From: Thermoanaerobaculum sp964488355
GTDB lineage: Bacteria > Acidobacteriota > Thermoanaerobaculia > Thermoanaerobaculales > Thermoanaerobaculaceae
Direction: 5' to 3'
Length of the DNA: 64,000 bases
Assembly: GCA_964488355.1 (NCBI GenBank)
Contig: CAZAUJ010000011.1
Coordinates: forward strand, 1 to 64,000
Made by a program: the position numbers and the translations under genes. Positions within the stretch are counted from its first letter, which is position 1; every line of letters begins with the position of its first letter. Under the pieces are notes generated by a model, which saw nothing but the letters and a program-made list of their open reading frames with translations, had not been told where the DNA came from and did no database searches. Positions 1-7,984 of the stretch are shown here, one piece after another.

Positions 1-409
1 AAGCAGTCTCGGTCGGGCTGGGGGGTTCACCGCGAGAACGATGAGATGGCTTCGGGCGCTTTGCGTCCTCGCCATGACGAAGCCTGCCATCGGCGCGTGG
101 CGATGCCGCGCACTTTGACCCTTGCGGGCCTCGCCGCGGGAATTGCCGCCGGCACCCTGCCTGGCCCTGGCCGCCACGTGGGAGCATGGCCTGATGCGGG
201 GAGGTTTGTGTGCCGTGGTTTTGCCGTTGCGGACGGCGGTGGCCTTCCCCGACGATGACCCCTGTGCCCTTCTGACGGCCTTGCAGGTGCGCCTTCAGCC
301 GCCAGCTGAGGTAGGGATCTGACGCCAAGCGCGTGTGGCGGTAGCGAGGATGCAAGGAAGCAGGCCTCAGCCGGCCGCAGAGCAGGGGATGCGGGCCTAT
401 TTTGCCGCG
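1..409. other. Left edge, no supportable gene
   Basis: No reading frame in this stretch resembles a protein I recognise on either strand. The short open frames are Arg/Pro/Gly-rich, as expected by chance at this GC content. Bases 44-85 have the flavour of a dispersed intergenic repeat, with ATGGC and GCCAT arms around a GC-rich centre, but I see no second copy in the window. A gene cut off by the left edge cannot be excluded. Confidence 0.4.
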
Positions 410-1486
410 CTAGACGCGCACCAGCCAGCCGTGGGTGTCAGGGCGGGTGCCGAACTGGATGCCGGTGAGCAGCTCCTTGAGCTTACGGGCGATCGGCCCC
501 TCGTTGCCGTCGCCCACGCGGTAAACCTTTTCCGAGCCGTCGGGCAAGATGTCCACCAGCTCGCCCACCGGCGCCACCACCGCAGCCGTGCCGCAGCCGA
601 AAACCTCCGTGCAGTCGCCGTTGGCAATGCCTTCCAGTACCTCCTCGATGTGGATGGCGCGCTGTACAAAGGGGATCCCCAGTTCGTTGCAGAGAACACC
701 CAGGCTCTCGCGGGTGACGCCTTCCAGGATGGTGCCCGAGGTGGGCGGAGTGGTCACCACCCCATCCAGCACGAACATGATGTTCATGGCTCCCACCTCT
801 TCCACGTGGCGGCGCTCCACCGCGTCCAGCCAAAGGGCTTCGGCGCAGCCATGATCGCGGGCTATGCGGCGCGTGAGGAGCGAGGCCGCGTAGTTGCCCC
901 CCGTCTTGGCTGCTCCTGTGCCCCCGGGGGCCGCGCGCACCCAATCACGAGCGATGAGGATGCGCAGCGTTTTACCCGCAGTGCGAAAGTAGGGACCGGT
1001 GGGACCGGTGATGATGAAGTAGAGGTACTGGGTTGACGGGCTGACGCCCAAGCCTTCCTGGGTGGCGATCATGGTGGGGCGGATGTACAAGGCCCCCGGT
1101 GCGGGGGGCACCCACTCTCGGTCAACCGCCACCAGGGCGCGCATGGCTTCCAGCTGGACCGCTTCGGGGATTTCCGGCATGGACATGCGCCGGGCAGAGC
1201 GGTTGAAGCGGGCAGCGTTGCGGTCAGGGCGGAAAAGGTGGACCGAACCGTCCGGATGGCGAAAGGCCTTCAGGCCCTCGAAGATCTCCTGACCGTAATG
1301 GAAAACCATGGTTGCCGGGGAGAGGGAAAGGGGCCCGAAGGGCACGATGCGCGGGTTGTGCCAGCCGCGCTCGTCGTCGTAGTCCATCAGGAACATGTTG
1401 GGAGAAAACATCCGCCCGAAAGGCAGGTTGCTGGGATCCAGGGGGCTTTCTGGAGGCCGGACCACCGAGTAATCAGCTATGTCCAT
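410..1486 (-). CDS. ilvE: Branched-chain amino acid aminotransferase (class IV PLP)
   Basis: Transfers the amino group between glutamate and the branched-chain 2-oxoacids in the last step of valine, leucine and isoleucine synthesis; cytoplasmic. The 358-residue protein has the fold-type IV signature, with the probable Schiff-base lysine K194 in AAKTGGNYAAS and the conserved FEGLKAFR and YIRPTMIAT segments. The length fits the roughly 350-residue eukaryotic-like branch rather than the 300-residue short form. I chose the ATG at 1486 because AAAGGA lies about 6 bases upstream; a longer frame starting at 1570 would add a basic, unconserved leader. It is the last gene of a minus-strand run after the dph6-like gene, across a 101-base gap. 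Confidence 0.95.
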   Translation of the reverse strand: MDIADYSVVRPPESPLDPSNLPFGRMFSPNMFLMDYDDERGWHNPRIVPFGPLSLSPATMVFHYGQEIFEGLKAFRHPDGSVHLFRPDRNAARFNRSARRMSMPEIPEAVQLEAMRALVAVDREWVPPAPGALYIRPTMIATQEGLGVSPSTQYLYFIITGPTGPYFRTAGKTLRILIARDWVRAAPGGTGAAKTGGNYAASLLTRRIARDHGCAEALWLDAVERRHVEEVGAMNIMFVLDGVVTTPPTSGTILEGVTRESLGVLCNELGIPFVQRAIHIEEVLEGIANGDCTEVFGCGTAAVVAPVGELVDILPDGSEKVYRVGDGNEGPIARKLKELLTGIQFGTRPDTHGWLVRV

Positions 1487-1587
1487 GGTCCATCCTTTCT
1501 GCCAGCGGCCGCCGGCGGTGGGTTTGTTTTTGGTAAAACGCCTGGCTCCTCCCGGCTGGCGCCGGGTCAAAGGCCACCCTCGGCGGC

Positions 1588-2298
1588 CTAAACCAAGACC
1601 AGGTCGAGGAAACGGAAGCCATTGCTTTCCACGGTTTCGCCGGTTCGGATAGTCAGGGGCTGGGCAAAAAGCTCAAAATCGTAGGCAAACGTATGGAACT
1701 CGCCTTTCTCGCCGCAGGGGTCTATATCAGCTGGCAGTTTTTCGCGAAAGCCGTTGTGGGTGTGGCAACCTAAAAGCTGAGCCAGGTCCGCGCGAGCACA
1801 AACGACCAGTGCCTTGCCCCGCCTGGCGGTAAAGCCCGCCAGTACCTCCTCGGGCGCGCGTCCCCAAAGGGGAAAATGTGCGTCAAGGCCCAGGTGAGCG
1901 AGAAGCTGCTGACGGAAGCGGCGGAGGTCCTCCAAGTAGATGTCGCCAAACACGACCCCTTCTACGCCGGAAGCCGCCAAGGGTTCCAAGGCCGCGAGCA
2001 TGACCCGCTCGTAGGTGGTGTTGGGTACCAGGCCTGGCTGGGGCGCATCCAGCGGGCAGACAGGACACGTCTGGCTGGCCGCCTCTCCGGCGGGCAGAAG
2101 GGCTTCCCACAGGGGCAGACCCAACGCCTGGGCTTGGGCGTACACCAGCTCTCGACGTACCCCGTGCATGGTCACCCGACCTGGAGGCTCGGAAACGGTG
2201 GCTAGCAAACCCACCACCTGGTGACCGGCGCGCAGGGCCTCGCTGAGGGCCAGACAGGCGTCTTTGCCACCGCTCCAGGAGACCACCACACGGGCCAC
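1588..2298 (-). CDS. Dph6-type ATP-pyrophosphatase (adenine nucleotide alpha hydrolase-like)
   Basis: Belongs to the ATP-PPase family that includes archaeal and eukaryotic diphthine-ammonia ligase. The 236-residue protein opens with the PP-loop VVVSWSGGKDACLALS, which binds ATP for adenylation, and ends with the family block around NGFREKLPADIDPCGE, EFHT and DGP-like residues. Bacterial elongation factor G carries no diphthamide, so the true substrate here is unknown. The GTG at 2298 is chosen because GGGAGGAG lies just upstream and the PP-loop strand starts immediately after it; the longer in-frame extension overlaps the preceding membrane-protein gene. It follows that gene by 13 bases and is probably co-transcribed with it. 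Confidence 0.85.
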   Translation of the reverse strand: MARVVVSWSGGKDACLALSEALRAGHQVVGLLATVSEPPGRVTMHGVRRELVYAQAQALGLPLWEALLPAGEAASQTCPVCPLDAPQPGLVPNTTYERVMLAALEPLAASGVEGVVFGDIYLEDLRRFRQQLLAHLGLDAHFPLWGRAPEEVLAGFTARRGKALVVCARADLAQLLGCHTHNGFREKLPADIDPCGEKGEFHTFAYDFELFAQPLTIRTGETVESNGFRFLDLVLV

Positions 2299-2311
2299 CG
2301 CTCCTCCCGCC

Positions 2312-2848
2312 TTAGGCGCCAGCCAGCTCGGGGAGTTTCTTGGCTGCCAGGGCGTAGGTGCCGAAGAGCAGTGCGGAGAAGGTGAGATCGCCCAGAACGC
2401 TGAGGCCCAAGAAGGGCAGGGCCGCCAGATAACACACGGCCAGACCGGCCGCGTCGTGGGGGTAGAGGGTGCCCCAGGCCCACACGGCAAAGTTGGTCAC
2501 CAGGTAAAAAAGCAGCGAGCTGGTGACGCTGGCCACTGCCACTGACCAGGTGCGCCGGCTGCGGGCCAAGACCCGACCCAACACCACCACCGCCGCCAAG
2601 GTGGCGTACACCACGGGCATGTGAGGGTGAAAGCCCTGGCCGGTGAAAAGCTCCAGCAGGCTATCGGTGGCCAGCATGGCCGCAAGAGGCAGGGCGAAGG
2701 CCCACCAGCTCGTCCCGAGGCTCGCCCCGGAGAGCAAAGCCACCGCCACCGCGGGTGAGAAGTTGGGGGGATGGGGTACCAGACGCAGGAGCATGGCGGC
2801 TGCGACGAGGCCGCCCACCACGGATCGCTTTCGGGTCCACCAGCTCAT
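2312..2848 (-). CDS. DUF6580-type integral membrane protein
   Basis: A 178-residue membrane protein with about five hydrophobic segments. The N-terminal RLVPHPPNFSP motif followed by AVALLSGA is typical of the DUF6580 family, which resembles the substrate-binding S components of ECF importers. No substrate can be read from the sequence and no ECF ATPase lies nearby. ATG 2848 has AGGAGG 8 bases upstream, so the GTG three codons earlier is less likely. It lies 35 bases after nif3 and 13 bases before the ATP-pyrophosphatase gene in one minus-strand operon. Confidence 0.75.
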   Translation of the reverse strand: MSWWTRKRSVVGGLVAAAMLLRLVPHPPNFSPAVAVALLSGASLGTSWWAFALPLAAMLATDSLLELFTGQGFHPHMPVVYATLAAVVVLGRVLARSRRTWSVAVASVTSSLLFYLVTNFAVWAWGTLYPHDAAGLAVCYLAALPFLGLSVLGDLTFSALLFGTYALAAKKLPELAGA

Positions 2849-2883
2849 GAGCCCCACCTCCTCGCTGCCATGATAGCAAACCC

Positions 2884-3639
2884 TCAGACGGGGTTGGGAA
2901 AGTCGAAAAACTGCACCTCCAAGCCGAAACGCTGCTCCAGGTGCTCTCCCAGGGCCTGCACACCAAAGCGCTCACTGGCGTAGTGCCCGCAGGCGATGAC
3001 GTGCAGGCCTTCTTCTTCCGCGCGGTGCAGGACCCACTCTTTGGCTTCGCCCACCACTAGGGCGTCCAAGCCGGTGTCTACCGCTTCGCCAAAAGCTCCA
3101 GCGCCGCTGCCGGTGACGATCCCCACCGAGCTCACCCACTGGCCAGGGCCGGGGAAGGACAGCGGCTCCTGGCCCGTGAGAAGCTTGAGCCGCCGCGCTA
3201 GCTCCTCCAGGGACTGCGGGCGGGAGAAAACCCCCGCCCATCCTATGGAAAGGCCGTCGAAGTGACCGAAGGGCTCCAGCCCCTCCAGGCCCAACTGCCG
3301 GGCCAGCACCGCGGCGTTACCCACCTCCGGGTGACGATCCAAGGGCAGGTGGTAGGCCAGCAGGTTGAGCTCCTCGGCCAAAAGCACCGCCAGACGCTGA
3401 CGCAGGCTGCCGCGCAGGGGCTCCAGCTGACCCTTCCACAGCAAACCGTGGTGTACCAGCACCGCATCCGCCTGCCAGGCGACCGCTTGGCGAAAAAGCC
3501 GGAGGCTGGCGGAAACGCCGCAGGCTATGCGGCTGATTTCCTTGCGCCCTTCCACCTGCAGGCCGTTGAGGCCGGCATCGGGGCAGGCCTCGCACCCGAG
3601 GAACTCGTCCAGGTAGGCCACCAGCTCGTCGCGGTCCAT
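2884..3639 (-). CDS. Nif3-like dinuclear metal centre protein (YbgI/GTP cyclohydrolase type 2 family)
   Basis: A 251-residue single-domain Nif3 protein. Metal-binding motifs are visible: VHHGLLW near residue 65, HLPLDRHPEVGN near residue 95, and GHYASE near the C-terminus. The family forms toroidal hexamers with a dinuclear metal site; a universal function is not established, and the GTP cyclohydrolase activity reported for some members should not be assumed. The start at 3639 lacks a clear Shine-Dalgarno, but CAAAAT lies 6 bases upstream, matching the leaderless layout of several other first genes here. It leads the minus-strand operon, divergent from cinA. Confidence 0.9.
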   Translation of the reverse strand: MDRDELVAYLDEFLGCEACPDAGLNGLQVEGRKEISRIACGVSASLRLFRQAVAWQADAVLVHHGLLWKGQLEPLRGSLRQRLAVLLAEELNLLAYHLPLDRHPEVGNAAVLARQLGLEGLEPFGHFDGLSIGWAGVFSRPQSLEELARRLKLLTGQEPLSFPGPGQWVSSVGIVTGSGAGAFGEAVDTGLDALVVGEAKEWVLHRAEEEGLHVIACGHYASERFGVQALGEHLEQRFGLEVQFFDFPNPV

Positions 3640-3686
3640 GGCGCTATTTTGCCCGCACACTGAAGGCGGCACAAGATCAGGTGATT

Positions 3687-3692
3687 TACAAT
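3687..3692 (+). promoter_or_regulatory. Candidate -10 element of cinA operon (leaderless)
   Basis: TACAAT ends 7 bases before the ATG of cinA. Transcription starting 6-7 bases downstream would begin at or next to the start codon, giving a leaderless mRNA. No convincing Shine-Dalgarno or -35 hexamer is present. Confidence 0.55.
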
Positions 3693-3699
3693 CGGCCCC

Positions 3700-4932
3700 A
3701 TGAGCGCCTTCTCCCGGGCGGCGTTTTTGGCGGTGGGCTCGGAGCTGTTGCGCACGCAGCGGCTTGATACCAACTCCCTGTTCGCCACCCGGCAGCTGCA
3801 GGAGGTGGGTGTGGAGCTGGTGGAAAAGCGCTGCGTGCCGGACGACGCGGAGGCCATTGCCCGTGCGGTGCGGGACCTGCTGGCGCGGGTGGACCTGTTG
3901 TTGGTTTCCGGCGGGTTGGGCCCCACCGCGGACGACGTCACCCGGGAAGGGGTGGCGCAGGCCTTGGACCGCCGGCTGACGCGGGACAGGGAGCTTCTGG
4001 CGGGTTTGGAGGAGCGCTACCGCCGCTTGGGCCGTCCCATGCCCACCATTGCCGCGCGTATGGCCGATCGGATTGAGGGGAGCCAGGTGCTGCCCAACCC
4101 CCGCGGTACCGCCCCCGGCTTGTGGGTGGAAGCGGCCAGCAAGGTGGTGGTGTTGTTACCCGGGGTACCGGAGGAGCTGGAGACCATTTTTGCCTTGCAC
4201 GTGCGCCCGCGACTTTCGGGGCGGCCCCTGCTGGTGCGCACGCTTAAGGTGGGTGGGCGGTTCGAGTCGGAGGTGGAGCAGCGTGTGGCTCCCTTGTACG
4301 CGCGGTTTGGGCGGGAGCGGGTCACCATCCTGGCGGGCAGGGGCGTGGTGGAGCTGGTGTTGCTGGCCGAAAGCCCCGAGGAGTTGGAGCGCATGGATCG
4401 GGAGTTTGCCACCCTGCTGGGGGAGGACCTTTTCGGCCGGGACGAGGTCAGCTTGCCCGAGGTGGTGCTTGGCACCTGTCGCCGGCGCGGCTGGCTGTTA
4501 GCCACCGCCGAATCCTGCACCGGTGGCTTGGTGGGAGCCTGGCTTACCCAGATACCTGGGGCCAGCGAGGTCTACCTGGGTGGGGTGGTGGCCTACGCCA
4601 ACAGCGTGAAGACCAAGCTTCTAGGCGTACCCGAGACGCTGCTGGCCCAGGTGGGAGCCGTCAGTCGGGAGGTGGCCGAGGCCATGGCCCTGGGCGCTAG
4701 CCGGCTGGGGGCTCATTGTGGCCTGGCCATTACGGGCATTGCCGGCCCCAGTGGTGGTACTCCCAGCAAGCCGGTGGGCACGGTGCACATGGCGGTGGCT
4801 ACACCTCGGCAGCTGGTGCATCGGCACATGCACTTCGGTGGCAGCCGCCACACCGTACGGGAGCTGGCAGCCAATTTCGCCTTGGATTTGCTCCGCCGAG
4901 TGCTGCAGGAGGCGCCGTGCGTTGCTTCCTAG
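3700..4932 (+). CDS. cinA: CinA-family nicotinamide-nucleotide amidase/ADP-ribose pyrophosphatase
   Basis: A two-domain cytoplasmic protein of 410 residues. The N-terminal MoaB/MogA-like domain (COG1058) carries VSGGLGPTADDVT around residue 70 and the LPGVPEEL block. The C-terminal PncC-type domain carries the catalytic-serine motif AESCTGG near residue 270 and the ITGIAGPSGG loop. In characterised homologues the domains hydrolyse ADP-ribose and deamidate NMN, feeding pyridine nucleotide recycling. Full family length. It opens a four-gene plus-strand operon and overlaps thpR by 16 bases. Confidence 0.93.
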   Translation: MSAFSRAAFLAVGSELLRTQRLDTNSLFATRQLQEVGVELVEKRCVPDDAEAIARAVRDLLARVDLLLVSGGLGPTADDVTREGVAQALDRRLTRDRELLAGLEERYRRLGRPMPTIAARMADRIEGSQVLPNPRGTAPGLWVEAASKVVVLLPGVPEELETIFALHVRPRLSGRPLLVRTLKVGGRFESEVEQRVAPLYARFGRERVTILAGRGVVELVLLAESPEELERMDREFATLLGEDLFGRDEVSLPEVVLGTCRRRGWLLATAESCTGGLVGAWLTQIPGASEVYLGGVVAYANSVKTKLLGVPETLLAQVGAVSREVAEAMALGASRLGAHCGLAITGIAGPSGGTPSKPVGTVHMAVATPRQLVHRHMHFGGSRHTVRELAANFALDLLRRVLQEAPCVAS

Positions 4933-5477
4933 CCGTGGGCTTACCGGAGGAGCACAAAAGGCAGTTGGCTGCCGGCCTAGAGCGCCTGAAGCGGGAACTG
5001 CCCTCGGCCCGTTGGGTGCGTGCCGATGGGCTCCACATCACCCTGAAGTTCTTGGGAGAGGTGGCAGAAAGCTCAATAGGCACGCTGTTGCCCAGCTTGT
5101 CCGAGCTCTTGGCACCCCTGCCGGCGCCGCTGGCCGTGCAGCTGGGCGGCGGTGGCTTTTTCCCTCATCCGCAGCGGGCGCGGGTCGCCTGGCTGGGTGG
5201 CCAGGCTCCCGGCCTGGAGCGGTGGGCGCAGGCGGCGGAGTTGGCGGCCGAGCAGGTGGGGGTGAGGCCCGAAGGCCGCCCCTTCTCCCTGCATGTCACC
5301 CTGGCTCGGCTGGAGCGGCCCTGGCCGCCCGCTGCCTGCCAGCGGTTTCTGCAGGAGCTGAGCCGCTGGTCGTTTCCTCCCTTCCAGGCCCGGGAGGTGG
5401 TGCTCTACGAAAGCCAGCTCAGCCCGCAAGGGGCGCGCTACTCGGAACGGTGGCGGGTGGTGGTGGGGGGAAGGTGA
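4917..5477 (+). CDS. thpR: RNA 2',3'-cyclic phosphodiesterase (2'-5' RNA ligase family)
   Basis: A 186-residue 2H phosphoesterase. The two catalytic HxTx motifs are HITLKFLG near residue 43 and HVTLARL near residue 127. Family members hydrolyse 2',3'-cyclic phosphate RNA ends and can ligate tRNA halves in vitro. GTG 4917 is preceded by GGAGG and is followed by RCFLAVGLPEE, the usual first strand, so the start is well fixed. Overlaps cinA by 16 bases and plsY by 4 (GTGA). ThpR genes often sit beside cinA. Confidence 0.92.
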   Translation: MRCFLAVGLPEEHKRQLAAGLERLKRELPSARWVRADGLHITLKFLGEVAESSIGTLLPSLSELLAPLPAPLAVQLGGGGFFPHPQRARVAWLGGQAPGLERWAQAAELAAEQVGVRPEGRPFSLHVTLARLERPWPPAACQRFLQELSRWSFPPFQAREVVLYESQLSPQGARYSERWRVVVGGR

Positions 5478-6061
5478 AGGTGCTGGTCCTGCCGCTGGCT
5501 TACCTTGTGGGGTCGCTGCCCTTTGCGTACCTAGCGGTGCGGTGGCGCGCTGGTGGGGACGTGCGGCAGCTGGGTTCAGGCACGGTAGGTGCAACCAACG
5601 CCGCCCGGGTGCTGGGCAAGGCTTGGGGGCTTTTGGTCATGCTGCTGGATGTGGGCAAGGGGGTAGCTGCCGTGTGGCTGTCTCGCCTGGCCACCGGCCA
5701 TTCCGCGTGGCATCTGGCCGCCGCCTGTGCGGCGGTGGTGGGCCATTGCTTTCCCCTTTGGCTTTCCTTCCGAGGGGGCAAGGGGCTGGCCACCTCCGCT
5801 GGAGCCCTGCTCGTGCTTTCGCCTTGGACCCTGGCCGCCAGCGCCTTGGTTTGGTTGGGGGTCTTGGCCGCCACCCGCGTGCTGGCAGTGGCCAGCGCGC
5901 TAGCGGCCGCCTCCTTGCCGGTGATCTTTTGGCTGGTGCGCCAGCCCTCGTTGCCGGCTCAGGCCTGCGTGGTGTGCTGGAGCCTGGTCGTGTTGGTCAG
6001 CCACCGCCGCAACCTTCAGCGCTGGGTCAGAGGAGAGGAACCCCGGGTGGGCAGGCGATGA
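5474..6061 (+). CDS. plsY: Acyl-phosphate glycerol-3-phosphate acyltransferase
   Basis: Integral inner-membrane enzyme of 195 residues that acylates glycerol-3-phosphate from acyl-phosphate, the first committed step of phospholipid synthesis. The motifs are GSLPFAYL, GSGTVGATNAARVLGK (glycerol-3-phosphate region), GHCFPLWLSFRGGKGLATSAG and the C-terminal HRRNLQR. About five hydrophobic helices are visible. The GTG start overlaps the thpR stop as GTGA, and the stop overlaps the gpsA start as ATGA. The partner enzyme GpsA, which supplies the substrate, is encoded directly downstream. Confidence 0.96.
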   Translation: MKVLVLPLAYLVGSLPFAYLAVRWRAGGDVRQLGSGTVGATNAARVLGKAWGLLVMLLDVGKGVAAVWLSRLATGHSAWHLAAACAAVVGHCFPLWLSFRGGKGLATSAGALLVLSPWTLAASALVWLGVLAATRVLAVASALAAASLPVIFWLVRQPSLPAQACVVCWSLVVLVSHRRNLQRWVRGEEPRVGRR

Positions 6062-7053
6062 GGGTAAGCGTGATTGGCGCGGGTTCCTGGGGCACGGCTT
6101 TGGCGGCGCATGCCTGCCGTGCCGGCCACCAGGTGCTGCTGTGGGCGCGAGAGCCGGAGGTGGTGGAGGGCATCAACCAGAACCATCAAAACCCTCTTTT
6201 TTTGACCCAGCTGGCGCTTCCATCTGAGCTCGTGGCCACCAGCTCCCTGGCCGAAGCGGCTGCTAGGGCAGAGGTGGTGCTGTTTGTCGTGCCGGTGCAG
6301 TTTGCACGCCAGGTCCTGCGGGGGCTGGCCGGCGCCCTTCGGCCGGAGGCGGTTTTGGTTTCCGCCAGCAAGGGCATCGAGATGGGCAGTCTCCGGCGCA
6401 TGGACCAGGTGGTGGCGGAGGAGCTGGGGTTGTCGGCGGAACGGTTCGTGGCGCTCTCGGGCCCCACCTTCGCCAAGGAGGTGGCGGCCGGTCTACCAGC
6501 GGCAGCGGTGCTGGCGGGCCGCAGCGGAGCGGTGTTGCGGGACCTTCAACAGGCCCTTTCCACGCCCAGCCTGCGCCTGTACCGCACCCAGGACGTGGTG
6601 GGGGTGGAGTTGGCCGGAGCGCTGAAAAACGTCATCGCCATTGCGGCGGGCATGGCCACCGGCCTGGGCTTGGGTCACAACGCCCTGGCGGCCTTGCTCA
6701 CGCGCGGGCTGCACGAAATTGCCCGGCTGGGGGTCAAGCTGGGAGGGCAACCGGAGACCTTTCGCGGCTTGGCCGGCATGGGGGATTTAGTGCTCACCTG
6801 CACGGGTGAGCTTTCCCGCAACCGGGCCGTAGGCGAGCGCCTGGGTCGGGGCGAGCCCCTTTCGCAGGTGTTGGCGGGGCGAGAGGTGGCCGAGGGCGTG
6901 CCCACGGCTCGGGCTGCCGCCGAGCTGGCACGGCGCCTCCAGGTGGACATGCCCATTACCTTCGCGGTGGAAGCCATCCTGGAAGAAAGGCTCGGGCCGC
7001 GGGAAGCGGTCACCGCCCTGATGACGCGCCAGCTCAAAGAGGAGATGCAGTAG
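6058..7053 (+). CDS. gpsA: NAD(P)-dependent glycerol-3-phosphate dehydrogenase
   Basis: Cytoplasmic reductase of dihydroxyacetone phosphate to sn-glycerol-3-phosphate, 331 residues. The Rossmann motif GAGSWGTALA is at residue 7, followed by LSGPTFAKEV, the catalytic-lysine region ELAGALKNVIAIAAG, and the C-terminal GMGDLVLTCTG with SRNRAVG. Start ATG overlaps the plsY stop by 4 bases, so the two are translationally coupled and lie consecutively in the same phospholipid pathway. Its last 20 bases overlap the convergent rluA-type gene. Confidence 0.97.
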   Translation: MRVSVIGAGSWGTALAAHACRAGHQVLLWAREPEVVEGINQNHQNPLFLTQLALPSELVATSSLAEAAARAEVVLFVVPVQFARQVLRGLAGALRPEAVLVSASKGIEMGSLRRMDQVVAEELGLSAERFVALSGPTFAKEVAAGLPAAAVLAGRSGAVLRDLQQALSTPSLRLYRTQDVVGVELAGALKNVIAIAAGMATGLGLGHNALAALLTRGLHEIARLGVKLGGQPETFRGLAGMGDLVLTCTGELSRNRAVGERLGRGEPLSQVLAGREVAEGVPTARAAAELARRLQVDMPITFAVEAILEERLGPREAVTALMTRQLKEEMQ

Positions 7054-7984
7054 CTTCTGCCATCGCTCCTTCCGGCAACGCCAGCTCGTACTCGTGGCAG
7101 AAGGCGATGAGGTCGGCGGGCAGGGGTGCCTCCAGGAGCAAAGGGTGCCCGTCCTTGGGATGGGGCAGCCGTAGGCGCCACGCGTGCAGCAGGGGACGGG
7201 GAGCGGGGAAGTGGGAGCCGTAAAGGCTATCGCCCACAATGGGGCAGCCGATAGCTGCCAAGTGCACGCGCAGCTGGTGGCTGCGACCAGTAGCGGGCCT
7301 CAGCTCCGCCAAGGCGAAGCGGTCCTGTCGGGCCAGCACGCGAAAAAGGGTAAGGGCCTTTTTCCCTGAGGTAGCCACGCGAAAGCGACCGGGCAGCAGG
7401 GGGTCAGGAGCCACAGGAGCCGCCACCGTGCCCTGGTCCTTAGGGTTGCCCGTCACCACCGCCAGGTAGACCTTTTCCACCTGCTGCTGGGCGAAAGCCT
7501 GGGAAAGGGCGGCAGCCGCGTCGTGCTGCTTGGCGAACAGCACAACACCGCTGGCCACGCGGTCCAAGCGGTGCACGGGCAAAAGCTCCAGCCGGTGGCC
7601 CTCGCGATAGGCCAGCTGCAGGGACAGGTGCTCGATGGCAGCCAGCTCTCCGACGAGCCGCTCCCGCCCCGGCTGGGTGAGCATGCCCGCCGGCTTGTCG
7701 ACCGCGACCAGGAACCCATCCTCATGCAGGATGGGCAGGGGTGGAGGTGGGGGTGTGGCCGGGTGGGTGGGTTGGGCTGGAGGTAGCAGGTCCACCACAT
7801 CGCCCACCATCAGGACCCGGGAGGCCACCCGGCAGCAGCGGCCGTTGAGCCAAACCAAACTTTCCTCCACCAGCGCGCGCGTCTGCCTGCGGGAAAGGCC
7901 GAAGAGCTGGGCGCTCCCCTGGTCCAAGCGCTTGCCCGCCACGTCCGGGCCCACCAGGTAGCGCCAGAGCCCTGGCCTAGCCAA
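7034..7984 (-). CDS. RluA/RluD-family pseudouridine synthase
   Basis: A 316-residue rRNA or tRNA pseudouridine synthase. An S4 RNA-binding domain occupies roughly residues 15-70, followed by a proline-rich linker, then the catalytic domain with HRLDRVASG, whose Asp141 is the expected nucleophile, and the ATGRSHQLRVHLAAIGCPI block. The exact target site (RluC, RluD or another position) cannot be read from the sequence. TTG 7984 is chosen because GGGAGG lies 6 bases upstream. It overlaps the kinase gene stop by 8 bases and gpsA by 20 on the opposite strand. Confidence 0.9.
   Translation of the reverse strand: MARPGLWRYLVGPDVAGKRLDQGSAQLFGLSRRQTRALVEESLVWLNGRCCRVASRVLMVGDVVDLLPPAQPTHPATPPPPPLPILHEDGFLVAVDKPAGMLTQPGRERLVGELAAIEHLSLQLAYREGHRLELLPVHRLDRVASGVVLFAKQHDAAAALSQAFAQQQVEKVYLAVVTGNPKDQGTVAAPVAPDPLLPGRFRVATSGKKALTLFRVLARQDRFALAELRPATGRSHQLRVHLAAIGCPIVGDSLYGSHFPAPRPLLHAWRLRLPHPKDGHPLLLEAPLPADLIAFCHEYELALPEGAMAEATASPL

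Noticed and set aside
335..1036. 233-codon plus-strand open frame
   Set aside because: It is antisense to ilvE and its translation is low-complexity; the ilvE motifs on the minus strand are decisive.
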